Positions 19,491 to 29,008 of a stretch of 64,000 nt of DNA are shown here, piece by piece. The DNA is from Herbaspirillum sp. AP02 (GTDB lineage Bacteria > Pseudomonadota > Gammaproteobacteria > Burkholderiales > Burkholderiaceae_D). How positions within the stretch are numbered: position 1 is the stretch's first letter; each line of letters starts with the position of its first letter. The notes under the pieces are model-generated. The model saw only the letters and a list, made by a program, of their open reading frames with translations, had not been told where the DNA came from and made no database searches. A program made the translations under genes and the position numbers. Where the stretch lies: contig NZ_JADWMY010000005.1 of NCBI RefSeq assembly GCF_015767275.1, forward strand, positions 186,001-250,000, read 5' to 3'.

Positions 19491-19505
19491 AATTTTAATC
19501 AAATT
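19491..19505. promoter_or_regulatory. Dyad in the LysR/efflux intergenic region
   Basis: AATTT-TAATC-AAATT is a 15-bp A/T-rich dyad with the T-N11-A layout of LysR-type sites. It is placed in the 276-bp divergent region about 145 bp upstream of the LysR gene start and 118 bp upstream of the hydrolase start. Assignment is by position and pattern only. Confidence 0.35.
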
Positions 19506-19622
19506 ACAGCAAATAGCCGCAATTTTCACTCTTCGGCACGCTATTGCACCGGAAAAACATCGGGTGCCAGCGACCAGGAAGTGCTGCCCGGCAGTCTCTC
19601 TCATCCCCGAAAGGAGCCCGCC

Positions 19623-20621
19623 ATGACCGAACTCGTCATCGCGATTGTTCAGACATACCGAACAGTGTTGTTGGATTATATGTGTTTATTCGCGACCCTG
19701 CTGTGGCGCACAATCCGCCTCATTCTTGGACAAGTGGCTTCGGCCCGGGCGCACATCATGCAAGCCTCGCATTCGCTGGACATCCGCAATTTCTTCGTTC
19801 CCGGTCCGCTGGGGCGCATCCCCGTGCGCCTCTACCAGCCGGCGCAAGCCGCCGCCAAAGGCGAGCAGCGGGCGCTGGTGATGTACTTCCACGGTGGCGG
19901 TTTCAACAGCGGCTCGCTGGATGACGCCGATGCCCCGGCCAGCTTCATCGCCCACCACGGCCAGGCCGTGGTGCTGTCGGTCGGCTATGCCCTGGCGCCG
20001 GCCAAACCCTTCCCGGCCGCCCCGGAAGATGCCTTCGCCGCCGCCACCTGGGCCTGCAAGCACGCTGCCGAACTCAACGTCGACCTCGACCGCATGGTGG
20101 TGGCCGGTGACGACGCCGGTGGCAGCCTGGCCGCCAGCCTCACCCTCATGACCCGTGACCGCTGCGGCAAGCCGCTGGCCGCGCAGGTCCTGATCAGCCC
20201 GATGCTGGACCCGAGCATGCGCCTGCTGGGCGATGCCAGCCGCCTGCAATCGGACCTCACCGCCGAGACCTGCGCCGCCAGCTATCGCCAGTACCTGCCC
20301 CAGACCATGCAGCGCCTGCACCCCTATGCCGCGCCGCTGGAAGTGAGCCGCCTGGCGGGCTTGCCGGCCGCCTTCATCGCCACCGCCGAACGCGACGTGC
20401 TCTGCCCGGAGGCCGAGAAATACGCCTCCAGCCTGATCCGCGCCGGTGTGCCCACACAGGTCTCGCGCTTTGCCGGCATCACGCACGGCGCCCTGCGCAC
20501 GCACCTGCCGCTGCTCACGGAAATCGTCAATTTCCTGCGCTGCCGCTTCGCCAGCCTGCAACGCAACGAACCCAGTCACGACTTCATGCCCTTCAAGCTC
20601 CACCCCTCCACTCCATTCTGA
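19623..20621 (+). CDS. Alpha/beta-hydrolase fold protein with Asp in place of the nucleophilic Ser
   Basis: This 332-aa protein resembles the hormone-sensitive-lipase esterase family. The oxyanion motif HGGG (residues 90-93), the acid region (ATAERDVLCPEA) and the histidine (GITHGAL) are present. The nucleophile elbow, normally GDSAGG, reads GDDAGG (162-167), with GAC codons at 20109-20114. The usual serine esterase chemistry is therefore not expected. The N-terminus (about 1-37) is hydrophobic and may attach to the membrane. AAAGGAGC precedes the ATG at 19623. It is the first gene of the RND efflux operon, ending 10 bases before the adaptor gene. Confidence 0.85.
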   Translation: MTELVIAIVQTYRTVLLDYMCLFATLLWRTIRLILGQVASARAHIMQASHSLDIRNFFVPGPLGRIPVRLYQPAQAAAKGEQRALVMYFHGGGFNSGSLDDADAPASFIAHHGQAVVLSVGYALAPAKPFPAAPEDAFAAATWACKHAAELNVDLDRMVVAGDDAGGSLAASLTLMTRDRCGKPLAAQVLISPMLDPSMRLLGDASRLQSDLTAETCAASYRQYLPQTMQRLHPYAAPLEVSRLAGLPAAFIATAERDVLCPEAEKYASSLIRAGVPTQVSRFAGITHGALRTHLPLLTEIVNFLRCRFASLQRNEPSHDFMPFKLHPSTPF

Positions 20622-20631
20622 GGATAAGAAC

Positions 20632-21831
20632 ATGCAAACTCCTGCTCCCCTGCGCAAGCGCTTCGCCCTTACTGCCACCGTCCTGGCTGTCATCGCCCTG
20701 TCGGTCGGCGGCGCCATCTCGGTGGTCGGCCTGTCGGCCAATGCCTCCACCGCCCCCACGGCAGCCGCCGCCGGCGCACCGGTTGACGTGGCCGAGGTGG
20801 TCCAGCGCCAGATCATCGACTGGCAGTCCTACTCCGGCCGCATCGAAGCGGTCGACCGCGTCGAAGTGCGCCCCCTGGTCGGCGGCACGCTGACCGCCGT
20901 GCATTTCAAGGATGGCGCGCTGGTCAAGAAGGGCGATGTGCTCTTCACCATCGACCCGCGTCCCTATGAGGCCGAAGTGGCCCGCGCCGAAGCGCAACTG
21001 GCCGGCGCCGATGCCCGTGCCGGCTACACCGCCACCGACCTGGCCCGTGGCCAGCGCCTGCTGGGCGACAACGCCATCGCCAAGCGCGACTTCGAGGAAA
21101 AGCAGAATGCCGCCCGCGAAGCCGCGGCCAATGTCGCCGCTGCCCGCGCCGCCCTGCGGGTGGCGCGCCTGAACCTGGAATACACCCGCATCACCGCCCC
21201 GGTGGCAGGCCGCATCTCGCGGGCCGAAGTCACGGTCGGCAACGTCGTCAACCCGGGTGCGGCCAACGCCCCCCTGACCACGCTGGTGTCGGTGGCCAAG
21301 GTGTATGCCTCCTTCGATGTCGATGAACAGAGCTTCCTGAAATACGTCAACCCGGCCCGCGCCGCCGGCGCCACCGTACCGGTGGAACTGGGCCTGGCCA
21401 ATGAAGATGCCTACTCCCGCAAGGGCCGCGTGGGGTCGGTGGACAACCGGCTCGACACCGCCTCCGGCACCATCCGCGTACGCGCCGTATTCGACAATGC
21501 CGACGGCCAGCTGGTCCCGGGTCTGTATGCCCGCGTGCGCCTGGGTGGCGGTGAGCCGCATGCCGCCGTGCTGATCGACGAAAAAGCACTCGGCACCGAC
21601 CAGGACAAGCGCTTCGTGATGGTGGCCGACAAGGACAATCACGCCAACTACCGCCAGGTGGTGGTGGGCGCCGGCCATGACGGCCTGGTGGTCATCGAGA
21701 AGGGTCTGCAGCCGGGCGAACGCATCGTGGTCAACGGCCTGCAACGCATCCGTCCGGGTGACGCCATCACCCCGACCGTGGTGCCGATGCAGGCCCAGGC
21801 CGCCAAGGCTGGTGACGCCGGCAAGGCCTGA
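20632..21831 (+). CDS. RND efflux periplasmic adaptor (MexE-like membrane fusion protein)
   Basis: This 399-aa membrane fusion protein bridges the RND pump to the outer-membrane channel. It shows an N-terminal membrane/signal segment (about residues 10-35) and a biotinyl-lipoyl-like hairpin start (VEVRPLVGGTLTAVHFKDGALVKKGDVLFTIDPRPYEA). An alpha-hairpin coiled coil spans about 105-175, and the second lipoyl half is LEYTRITAPVAGRISRAEVTVGNVV. The beta-barrel and membrane-proximal domains end near GERIVVNGLQRIRPGDAI. GAGGATAAG precedes the ATG. Co-transcription with the pump at 21932 is expected. Confidence 0.95.
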   Translation: MQTPAPLRKRFALTATVLAVIALSVGGAISVVGLSANASTAPTAAAAGAPVDVAEVVQRQIIDWQSYSGRIEAVDRVEVRPLVGGTLTAVHFKDGALVKKGDVLFTIDPRPYEAEVARAEAQLAGADARAGYTATDLARGQRLLGDNAIAKRDFEEKQNAAREAAANVAAARAALRVARLNLEYTRITAPVAGRISRAEVTVGNVVNPGAANAPLTTLVSVAKVYASFDVDEQSFLKYVNPARAAGATVPVELGLANEDAYSRKGRVGSVDNRLDTASGTIRVRAVFDNADGQLVPGLYARVRLGGGEPHAAVLIDEKALGTDQDKRFVMVADKDNHANYRQVVVGAGHDGLVVIEKGLQPGERIVVNGLQRIRPGDAITPTVVPMQAQAAKAGDAGKA

Positions 21832-21931
21832 TCCGCACGGACCTCTCTCGCATTCAAGGAAGAACAAGCTGTGGGGACGCATCGCCCTCCCGCAAGGGCG
21901 GCTGCACCCCGACGGCTGACAAGGAACCTAC

Positions 21932-24900
21932 ATGAATATCTCTAAATTCTTCATCGACCGCCCGATCTTTGCGGGTGTGCTGTCGGTACTGCTCTTGCTG
22001 GGCGGCGTGCTGGCCATGCTACAGCTGCCCATCTCGGAATATCCCGAAGTGGTGCCGCCCTCGGTGGTGGTACGCGCACAGTATCCCGGCGCCAACCCCA
22101 AGGTGATTGCCGAAACCGTGGCCTCGCCGCTGGAAGAGCAGATCAACGGCGTGGAAAACATGCTCTACATGCAGTCGCAGGCCAACAGCGACGGCAACCT
22201 CACCATCACCGTCAACTTCCGCCTGGGCGTGGACCCCGACAAGGCCCAGCAACTGGTACAGAACCGCGTCTCGCAAGCCCTGCCGCGCCTGCCGGAAGAC
22301 GTGCAGCGGCTGGGCGTGACCACGCTCAAGTCCTCGCCCACGCTGACCATGGTGGTGCACCTGATCTCGCCCGACAACCGCTACGACACCACCTACCTGC
22401 GCAACTACGCGGTCCTGAACGTCAAGGACCGCCTGGCACGCATCCAGGGTGTGGGTGAAGTGGGCCTGTTCGGCTCGGGCAACTACGCCATGCGCGTCTG
22501 GCTCGACCCCAACAAGGTCGCCCAGCGCGGCCTGACCGCCAGCGACGTGGTGCGCGCCATCCGCGAACAGAACGTGCAGGTGGCCGCCGGCGTGATCGGC
22601 GCCTCCCCCAGTTCACCGGATACGCCGCTGCAGCTGTCGGTCAACGCCCAGGGTCGCCTGAAGACCGAAGGCGAATTCCGCGACATCATCCTGAAGGCCT
22701 CGCCGGACGGCGCCACCACCCGCCTGGGCGACGTCGCCCGGGTGGAACTGGCGGCCTCCGAATATGGCCTGCGCTCGCTGCTGGACAACAAGCCGGCCGT
22801 GGCCATCCCCATCTTCCAGGCTCCCGGCGCCAACGCGCTGGATGTCTCGACCCAGGTGCGCGCGGCGATGAAGGAACTGTCGGCCGACTTCCCCAGCTCG
22901 GTCAGCTACAGCATCGTCTATGACCCGACCCAGTTCGTGCGTGCTTCCATCGAAGCGGTGGTCCACACCCTGCTGGAAGCCATTGCCCTGGTGGTGATCG
23001 TGGTGATCATCTTCCTGCAGACCTGGCGTGCTTCCATCATTCCACTGTTGGCGGTGCCGGTCTCCATCATCGGTACCTTCTCGCTGATGCTGGGCTTTGG
23101 CTACACCATCAATGCGCTGTCGCTGTTCGGCATGGTGCTGGCCATCGGTATCGTGGTCGATGACGCCATCGTGGTGGTGGAAAACGTCGAACGCAACATC
23201 GGCGCCGGTCTCTCGCCGCGCGACGCCACCTATCGCGCCATGCAGGAAGTGTCCGGCCCCATCATCGCGATTGCCCTGACACTGGTCGCGGTGTTCGTGC
23301 CGCTGGCCTTCATGACCGGTCTGACCGGCCAGTTCTACAAGCAGTTCGCGATGACCATTGCGATCTCCACCGTCATCTCGGCCTTCAACTCGCTGACCCT
23401 GTCCCCGGCCCTGGCCGCCCTGCTGCTCAAGGGTCATGGTGACAAGCCGGACTGGCTGACGCGCCAGATGGACCGCTTCCTCGGTGGCTTCTTCATCCGC
23501 TTCAACCGCTTCTTCAACCGCGCCTCCGACAAGTACGGCAGCGGCGTGACCGGCGTGATCAAGCGCAAGGGTGCCACCATGGGTGTCTACGTGGTGCTGC
23601 TGGCCGCGACCCTGGGGGTTTCCTACATCGTCCCCGGCGGCTTCGTACCGGGCCAGGACAAGCAATACCTGGTGGCCTTCGCGCAACTGCCCAACGGTGC
23701 TTCGATCGACCGCAGCGAAGACGTGATGCGCAAGATGAGCGAGATCATGCTGAAGGAACCGGGTGTGGCCAGTGCCATCGCCTTCCCCGGCCTGTCCATC
23801 AACGGCTTCACCAACAGCTCCTCGGCCGGTATCGTCTTCGTGGGCCTGAAACCCTTCGAGGAACGCAAGAGCAAGGAACTGTCGGGCAATGCCATCGCCG
23901 CCTCGCTGAACAAGAAGTTCGGCGGCATCAAGGAAGCCTTCACCGCCGTCTTCCCGCCGCCGCCGGTGATGGGCCTGGGAACGCTTGGTGGCTTCAAGAT
24001 GCAGATCGAAGACCGCGATGCACTGGGTTATGCCGAGCTCGACAAGGCCGCGCAAGCCTTCATGAAGGCCGCCGCCAAGGAACCGGCACTGGGCCCGATG
24101 TTCTCCAGCTACCAGATCAACGTCCCGCAACTGGATGTGGAACTGGATCGCGTCAAGGCCAAGCAACTGGGCATCCCGGTGACCGATGTCTTCACCACCA
24201 TGCAGATCTACCTCGGTTCGCTGTACGTGAACGACTTCAACCGCTTCGGCCGCGTCTACCAGGTGCGTGCCCAGGCTGACGCGCCCTTCCGCGCCAAGGC
24301 CGAGGACATCGCGCAACTGAAGACCCGCAACAACGCCGGCGAGATGGTGCCGCTGTCCTCCGTGGTGAAGGTCAAGCAGACCTTCGGCCCGGAAATGGTG
24401 GTGCGCTACAACGGCTACACCGCCGCCGACATCAACGGTGGCCCGGCCCCGGGTTACTCCTCGGACCAGGCCCAGGCAGCGGCCGAGCGCGTGGCGGCAG
24501 CCACCCTGCCGCGTGGCGTCAAGTTCGAATGGACCGACCTGACCTACCAGAAGATCCTCGCAGGCAATGCCGGTGTGTGGGTATTCCCGATCAGCGTACT
24601 GCTGGTGTTCCTGGTGCTGGCCGCCCTGTATGAAAGCCTGACCCTGCCACTGGCCGTGATCCTGATCGTCCCCATGAGCATCCTGGCCGCCCTGACCGGC
24701 GTCTGGCTGACCCGTGGCGACAACAACATCTTCACCCAGATCGGCCTGATGGTCTTGGTGGGCCTGTCGGCCAAGAACGCCATCCTGATCGTGGAATTCG
24801 CCCGCGAACTGGAGATGCAGGGCCGTACCGCCGTACAAGCCGCCATCGAAGCCAGCCGCCTGCGTCTGCGCCCGATCCTGATGACCTCGATCGCCTTCAT

Positions 24901-25156
24901 CATGGGTGTGGTGCCGCTGGTGGCCTCCTCCGGCGCCGGTTCGGAAATGCGCCATGCGATGGGCATCGCGGTGTTCTTCGGCATGCTGGGTGTGACCCTG
25001 TTCGGTCTGTTCCTGACCCCGGTGTTCTACGTCCTGCTGCGCACCATCGACCGCCGCCAGCTGCACTCGGCCTCGCATCATGAAGCCCCGATGACCGCCG
25101 GTTCGCACGTGCAGCAAGTGAGCCACGCTGCCCCCGGCCCGCAGGATGATCGCTGA
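21932..25156 (+). CDS. RND multidrug efflux pump, MexF/OqxB type
   Basis: This 1074-aa inner-membrane proton/drug antiporter is of the HAE1 family. The N-terminal MNISKFFIDRPIFAGVLS, the PISEYPEVVPPSVVVRAQYPGANPKVI stretch, and the proton-relay double Asp in GIVVDDAIVVVENVERN of the fourth membrane segment are visible. A twelve-helix layout with two large periplasmic loops fits. Similarity by eye is closest to MexF and OqxB, pumps known for chloramphenicol, quinolones and quinoxalines. The real substrates here are unknown. It lies between the adaptor and the outer-membrane channel genes. Confidence 0.96.
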   Translation: MNISKFFIDRPIFAGVLSVLLLLGGVLAMLQLPISEYPEVVPPSVVVRAQYPGANPKVIAETVASPLEEQINGVENMLYMQSQANSDGNLTITVNFRLGVDPDKAQQLVQNRVSQALPRLPEDVQRLGVTTLKSSPTLTMVVHLISPDNRYDTTYLRNYAVLNVKDRLARIQGVGEVGLFGSGNYAMRVWLDPNKVAQRGLTASDVVRAIREQNVQVAAGVIGASPSSPDTPLQLSVNAQGRLKTEGEFRDIILKASPDGATTRLGDVARVELAASEYGLRSLLDNKPAVAIPIFQAPGANALDVSTQVRAAMKELSADFPSSVSYSIVYDPTQFVRASIEAVVHTLLEAIALVVIVVIIFLQTWRASIIPLLAVPVSIIGTFSLMLGFGYTINALSLFGMVLAIGIVVDDAIVVVENVERNIGAGLSPRDATYRAMQEVSGPIIAIALTLVAVFVPLAFMTGLTGQFYKQFAMTIAISTVISAFNSLTLSPALAALLLKGHGDKPDWLTRQMDRFLGGFFIRFNRFFNRASDKYGSGVTGVIKRKGATMGVYVVLLAATLGVSYIVPGGFVPGQDKQYLVAFAQLPNGASIDRSEDVMRKMSEIMLKEPGVASAIAFPGLSINGFTNSSSAGIVFVGLKPFEERKSKELSGNAIAASLNKKFGGIKEAFTAVFPPPPVMGLGTLGGFKMQIEDRDALGYAELDKAAQAFMKAAAKEPALGPMFSSYQINVPQLDVELDRVKAKQLGIPVTDVFTTMQIYLGSLYVNDFNRFGRVYQVRAQADAPFRAKAEDIAQLKTRNNAGEMVPLSSVVKVKQTFGPEMVVRYNGYTAADINGGPAPGYSSDQAQAAAERVAAATLPRGVKFEWTDLTYQKILAGNAGVWVFPISVLLVFLVLAALYESLTLPLAVILIVPMSILAALTGVWLTRGDNNIFTQIGLMVLVGLSAKNAILIVEFARELEMQGRTAVQAAIEASRLRLRPILMTSIAFIMGVVPLVASSGAGSEMRHAMGIAVFFGMLGVTLFGLFLTPVFYVLLRTIDRRQLHSASHHEAPMTAGSHVQQVSHAAPGPQDDR

Positions 25157-25189
25157 TCCCCGGATCAGCCCATGAATGGAGCAAGAAAA

Positions 25190-26707
25190 ATGATGACTCA
25201 ATCGATGACCCGCCTGCTGCGCCCCGTGCGCATCGGCTCGGCCCTGCTGGCCACCTTGCTGGTGCTGGCCGGCTGCTCGGTGGCGCCCACCTACGAGCGC
25301 CCCTCGGTGGATACCCCGGCCGCCTTCAAGGAAGCCGCACCCACCACCCAGAGCGGTGAAAACGGCAGCCAGTGGAAGGCCGCCCAGCCCGCCGAAGACA
25401 TCGCCCGCGGCGAATGGTGGAAGATCTTTGGCGACGACCAGTTGAACGCCCTGGAAGACCGCGCCCAGCAAGCCAACCAGGACCTCAAGGCGGCCGCCGC
25501 GCGGCTGGGCCAGGCACGCGCACTGACCCGCGATGCGCGCTCCGGCTACTTCCCGCAGATCGACGCCGGCCTGGGCGCCACGCGTCAACGCCCTTCGCCT
25601 GCCTCGCAAGGCTTGCCGGCCGATGCCAATACCCAGCCCAACACCCTGTACCGGGCACAACTGGGCGTGTCCTATGAGGTCGACCTGTTCGGTCGCGTCG
25701 CCTCCACCGTGGATGCCGCCACGGCCGATGCCCAGCGCAGCGAAGCGCTGTTCCACTCGGTACTGCTGGCCTTGCAGGCTGACGTCGCGCAACAGTATTT
25801 CCAGGTGCGCGAACTGGATGCCGCCGCCGAGCTCTATCGCGGCACCGTCGACCTGCGCCAGGAATCGCTGCGTCTGGTGCAGCGCCGTTTCGATGAAGGC
25901 GACATCAGCGAAGTCGACGTGGCCCGCGCCCGCACCGAACTGGCCTCGGCCCAATCGGAAGCGCTGGGCATCGCCCGCCAGCGCGCCACCGCCGAACATG
26001 CCCTGGCCATCCTGCTGGGTCGCACCCCGGCCGAGTTCGCGCTGCCGCCGCAACCGCTGAAGCGACTGGCGCTCTCGGTCCCGGCCGGCCTGCCCTCGGC
26101 CTTGCTGGAGCGTCGTCCCGACATCGCTGCCGCCGAACGTGCCATGGCCGCCGCCAATGCCCGCGTGGGCGTGGCCAAGTCGGCCTTCTTCCCCGCCCTG
26201 AACCTGACCGGTGGCCTGGGCTACGAGTCGGCGCAACTGGGTGATCTCTTCAACTGGTCCAGCCGTACCTTCCTGCTGGGCCCGCTGGTGGGCACCGCCC
26301 TGACCATGCCGATCTTCGACGGTGGCCGGCGCCAGGCCGGCGTCGATCGCGCCCGCGCCAGCTATGAAGAACAGGTCGCCACCTATCGTGGCACGGTCCT
26401 GAACGCCTTCCGCGAAGTGGAAGACAACCTGGCCAACCTGCGCATCCTGGACGACCAGAACCGCGCCCAGGACGAAGCGGTGGCCTCGTCCTCGCGGGCG
26501 GCCCGGCTGTCGCACACCCAGTATCGCGAAGGCGCGGTCAGCTACTTCAACGTCATCGATGCCGACCGCACCGTGCTGCAACTGCAGCGCGCTTCGGTCA
26601 CCCTCGATGGTGAGCGCGCCCGCTCCACGGTCAATCTGATCCGCGCCCTCGGCGGCGGCTGGAGTACGCCGCAGCCGGCTGCGACGCAGGTATCTTCACG
26701 TCAGTAA
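25190..26707 (+). CDS. Outer-membrane efflux lipoprotein, NodT/OprN family
   Basis: This 505-aa TolC-like channel completes the tripartite pump. The N-terminal lipobox LVLAGCS marks a lipoprotein, with Cys about residue 29. Two repeats of the outer-membrane efflux domain span about residues 60-275 and 290-485, with typical LLGRTPAEF, LLERRPDIAAAERAMAAANARVGVAKSAFFP and FDGGRRQAGVDRARA segments. I chose ATG 25190 because GGAG lies eight bases upstream; an upstream ATG at 25172 would add six residues. Confidence 0.94.
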   Translation: MMTQSMTRLLRPVRIGSALLATLLVLAGCSVAPTYERPSVDTPAAFKEAAPTTQSGENGSQWKAAQPAEDIARGEWWKIFGDDQLNALEDRAQQANQDLKAAAARLGQARALTRDARSGYFPQIDAGLGATRQRPSPASQGLPADANTQPNTLYRAQLGVSYEVDLFGRVASTVDAATADAQRSEALFHSVLLALQADVAQQYFQVRELDAAAELYRGTVDLRQESLRLVQRRFDEGDISEVDVARARTELASAQSEALGIARQRATAEHALAILLGRTPAEFALPPQPLKRLALSVPAGLPSALLERRPDIAAAERAMAAANARVGVAKSAFFPALNLTGGLGYESAQLGDLFNWSSRTFLLGPLVGTALTMPIFDGGRRQAGVDRARASYEEQVATYRGTVLNAFREVEDNLANLRILDDQNRAQDEAVASSSRAARLSHTQYREGAVSYFNVIDADRTVLQLQRASVTLDGERARSTVNLIRALGGGWSTPQPAATQVSSRQ

Positions 26708-26775
26708 TGTTCCAGTCCCCGGATGCGCTAGCGCGACACCGGGGACAGTCATCCACCTTCATCCCAGGAAAAAAA

Positions 26776-27279
26776 ATGTCCATCACCCTGCACGAAGTCG
26801 GCATCACCCCGCTGATCCGCGCCTTACACAATCTGTCCTCCCTGCTCGACAAGGCCGAGCAACATGTCGACCAGCACAAGCTGGAACCGCAACAGCTGCT
26901 CTCGGCGCGCCTGTACGAAGACATGTATCCGCTGACCGCCCAGGTACAACGCGCCAGCGACACCGCCAAGGCCACCGCCAGCCGCCTCTCGGGCGTGGCC
27001 GCGCCGGCCTTCAGCGATGACGAGACCAGCTTCGACGAACTGCAGGCCCGCATCAACAAGACCATCGTCTTTCTCGAATCCATTCCCGCCGACGCGGTCG
27101 ATGGCCAGGAAGACCGGGTCATCAGCATGAAGCTGCGCGGCGAGGAGCGCAGCATGAGCGCGCGCGAATACCTGCTGGTCTTCGGCCTGCCCAATTTCTT
27201 CTTCCACATCACCACTGCCTACGACATCCTGCGTCACCAGGGCGTCAAGCTGGGCAAGATGGATTTCCTGGGTCTGTAA
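26776..27279 (+). CDS. DUF1993 family protein
   Basis: This 167-aa soluble protein resembles the DUF1993 family, which is related to the DinB-like helical bundle. Features seen are ALHNLSSLLDKAEQHVDQHKLEPQQLLSARLYEDMYPLTAQVQRASDTAK and a C-terminal FGLPNFFFHITTAYDILRHQGVKLGKMDFLG, both characteristic as I recall the family. AGGA precedes the ATG. It follows the efflux channel gene by 68 bases and may share its transcript. Function is unknown. Confidence 0.85.
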   Translation: MSITLHEVGITPLIRALHNLSSLLDKAEQHVDQHKLEPQQLLSARLYEDMYPLTAQVQRASDTAKATASRLSGVAAPAFSDDETSFDELQARINKTIVFLESIPADAVDGQEDRVISMKLRGEERSMSAREYLLVFGLPNFFFHITTAYDILRHQGVKLGKMDFLGL

Positions 27280-27303
27280 TACACAGCACGCCCAGACAAA
27301 AAC

Positions 27304-27327
27304 GGCCCGCATCCTGCGATGCGGGCC
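27304..27327 (-). terminator. Terminator for the SulP gene
   Basis: A perfect 10-bp stem GGCCCGCATC/GATGCGGGCC has a 4-nt loop. On the minus strand it is followed by GTTTTTG, so it should end the SulP transcript. Confidence 0.75.
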
Positions 27328-27357
27328 GGTCACCAGACAAGTTTCCCGTGGTACTTT

Positions 27358-27392
27358 GGCCCGCCTCTTGATTGAGGGCGGGCATTTTTTAT
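27358..27392 (+). terminator. Terminator of the efflux operon/DUF1993 gene
   Basis: GCCCGCC pairs with GGCGGGC (with a small bulge beside the loop) and is followed by ATTTTTT on the plus strand, just before the converging SulP stop codon at 27396. Confidence 0.75.
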
Positions 27393-27395
27393 GGC

Positions 27396-28880
27396 TCAGT
27401 CCACATGCGGCACGCCCGCCCGCTGCAGCAACTGGCGGCATCGCCGCGACAGGGCCACCACGCGCAAGTCCTTGCCCAGCCGCACATAGCGCTCGGCCAG
27501 CGTCTGCACGGCGGCAATGGCGGAGTGGTCGGCCAGGCGCAGATGGCGGCAATCCAGCGTGACCTGTTGCGGATCGTTCTGGGGATCGAACAGTTCCAGG
27601 AAGCGCGTGGTCGAGGCAAAGAACAAGGTACCGTGCGGCAGGTAGGTACGGCTGCCATCGCCTTCATCGGCGACCTCCGCACGCACTTCGCGTGCATGCT
27701 GCCACGCGAAGTTGAGCGCGGCGATCACGATGCCGCACAGCACCGCCACTGCGAGGTCGGTGAACACGGTGATGATGGTGACGGCGACGATGACCAGCGC
27801 ATCGTTCCTGGGCACCTTGCCCAACACCCGCAGCGAACCCCAGGCAAAGGTCTCCTGCGCCACCACGAACATGACGCCGGCCAGTGCCGCCAGCGGAATG
27901 CGTTCGATGGCTGGTGACAGGAACAGGATGAACAGCAGGATCATCACCCCCGCCACTACCCCCGACAGGCGCGAGCGACCACCCGAGCCGAGGTTGATCA
28001 TGGTCTGCCCGATCATGGCGCAACCGCCCATGCCGCCGAACAACCCCGAGACGACGTTGGCCGCCCCCAGCGCCAGGCATTCCCGATTGGGCTGGCCGCG
28101 GCTGGCCGTGATTTCGTCAGTCAGGTTGAAGGTCAGCAGCGTTTCCAGCAGGCCGACGATGGCCATGAGCACCGCATACGGTCCAATGATGCGCAGCGTC
28201 TCCAGTGTCAGCGGCACGCTGGGCAGATGCAGCGGCGGCAAGCCACCGGCAATCTGCGCCATGTCGCCCAGCGTGCGCGTGTGCAGGCCACTGGCATAGG
28301 TCAGCAGGCCCACGCCGAGGATGGCTGCCAGTGCCGGCGGAATGGCCTTGGTCAGGCGCGGCAGCAGCCAGACGATCAGCATGGTCGCCAGCGTCAGGGC
28401 GATCATGATCCACAGCGACGTCCCCTGCAGCCACTGCGGCCCGGATGGCGTATTGGTACGAAAATGTTCCAGCTGCGACAGCGCGATCACGATGGCCAGT
28501 CCGTTGACGAAGCCCAGCATCACCGGATGCGGCACCATGCGCACCAGCTTGCCCAGCCGCAACGCGCCGAAGGCCAGCATGATCAGGCCCGACAACACCA
28601 CCGTGGCCAGGAAATACTGCGCCCCGTGCTGCACCACCAGCGCCACGATCACCACCGCCATCGAACCGGCGGCACCCGAGATCATCCCCGGCCGGCCGCC
28701 GAACAGCGCGGTGATGGTGCAGATGAAGAAGGCACCATACAAACCCATCAATGGATTCAACTGCGCCACCAGAGCGAAGGCAATGCATTCGGGTACCAGG
28801 GCGAAGGAAGTGGTGAGGCCGGCCAGCACGTTCTGGCGGAGCTCTTGCAGGCGCGATGTCGGAGGAGCTAGGGTGGTCAT
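27396..28880 (-). CDS. SulP family anion transporter
   Basis: This 494-aa inner-membrane anion permease (sulfate, bicarbonate or other anions) has about 10-12 hydrophobic segments from residue 18. The opening FALVPECIAFALVAQLNPLMGLYGAFFICTITALFGGRPGMISGAAGSMAVV matches the SulP core, and a C-terminal STAS domain follows (about 400-490, TLDCRHLRLADHSAIAAVQTL). No sulfate-assimilation or carbonic-anhydrase gene is adjacent, so the substrate is undetermined. The gene ends facing the efflux operon. Confidence 0.92.
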   Translation of the reverse strand: MTTLAPPTSRLQELRQNVLAGLTTSFALVPECIAFALVAQLNPLMGLYGAFFICTITALFGGRPGMISGAAGSMAVVIVALVVQHGAQYFLATVVLSGLIMLAFGALRLGKLVRMVPHPVMLGFVNGLAIVIALSQLEHFRTNTPSGPQWLQGTSLWIMIALTLATMLIVWLLPRLTKAIPPALAAILGVGLLTYASGLHTRTLGDMAQIAGGLPPLHLPSVPLTLETLRIIGPYAVLMAIVGLLETLLTFNLTDEITASRGQPNRECLALGAANVVSGLFGGMGGCAMIGQTMINLGSGGRSRLSGVVAGVMILLFILFLSPAIERIPLAALAGVMFVVAQETFAWGSLRVLGKVPRNDALVIVAVTIITVFTDLAVAVLCGIVIAALNFAWQHAREVRAEVADEGDGSRTYLPHGTLFFASTTRFLELFDPQNDPQQVTLDCRHLRLADHSAIAAVQTLAERYVRLGKDLRVVALSRRCRQLLQRAGVPHVD

Positions 28881-29008
28881 GGGCAGAGCAGTGGATAAAG
28901 GCGGAACAAAAACAGGATCACGGTCGGGACCAAAAACCGGACAGGCGCGCTACCACGCCGCCGGATCAACGAGGCTTGAGAAGGGGGCGAGGAGCCGGGC
29001 CTTGCCCG

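Noticed and set aside
22613-26581. A 1322-codon open frame on the minus strand opposite the RND pump and channel genes
   Set aside because: Its protein is His/Gln/Gly-rich with no recognisable domain, and it lies fully antisense to two clear genes. It results from high GC at third codon positions.
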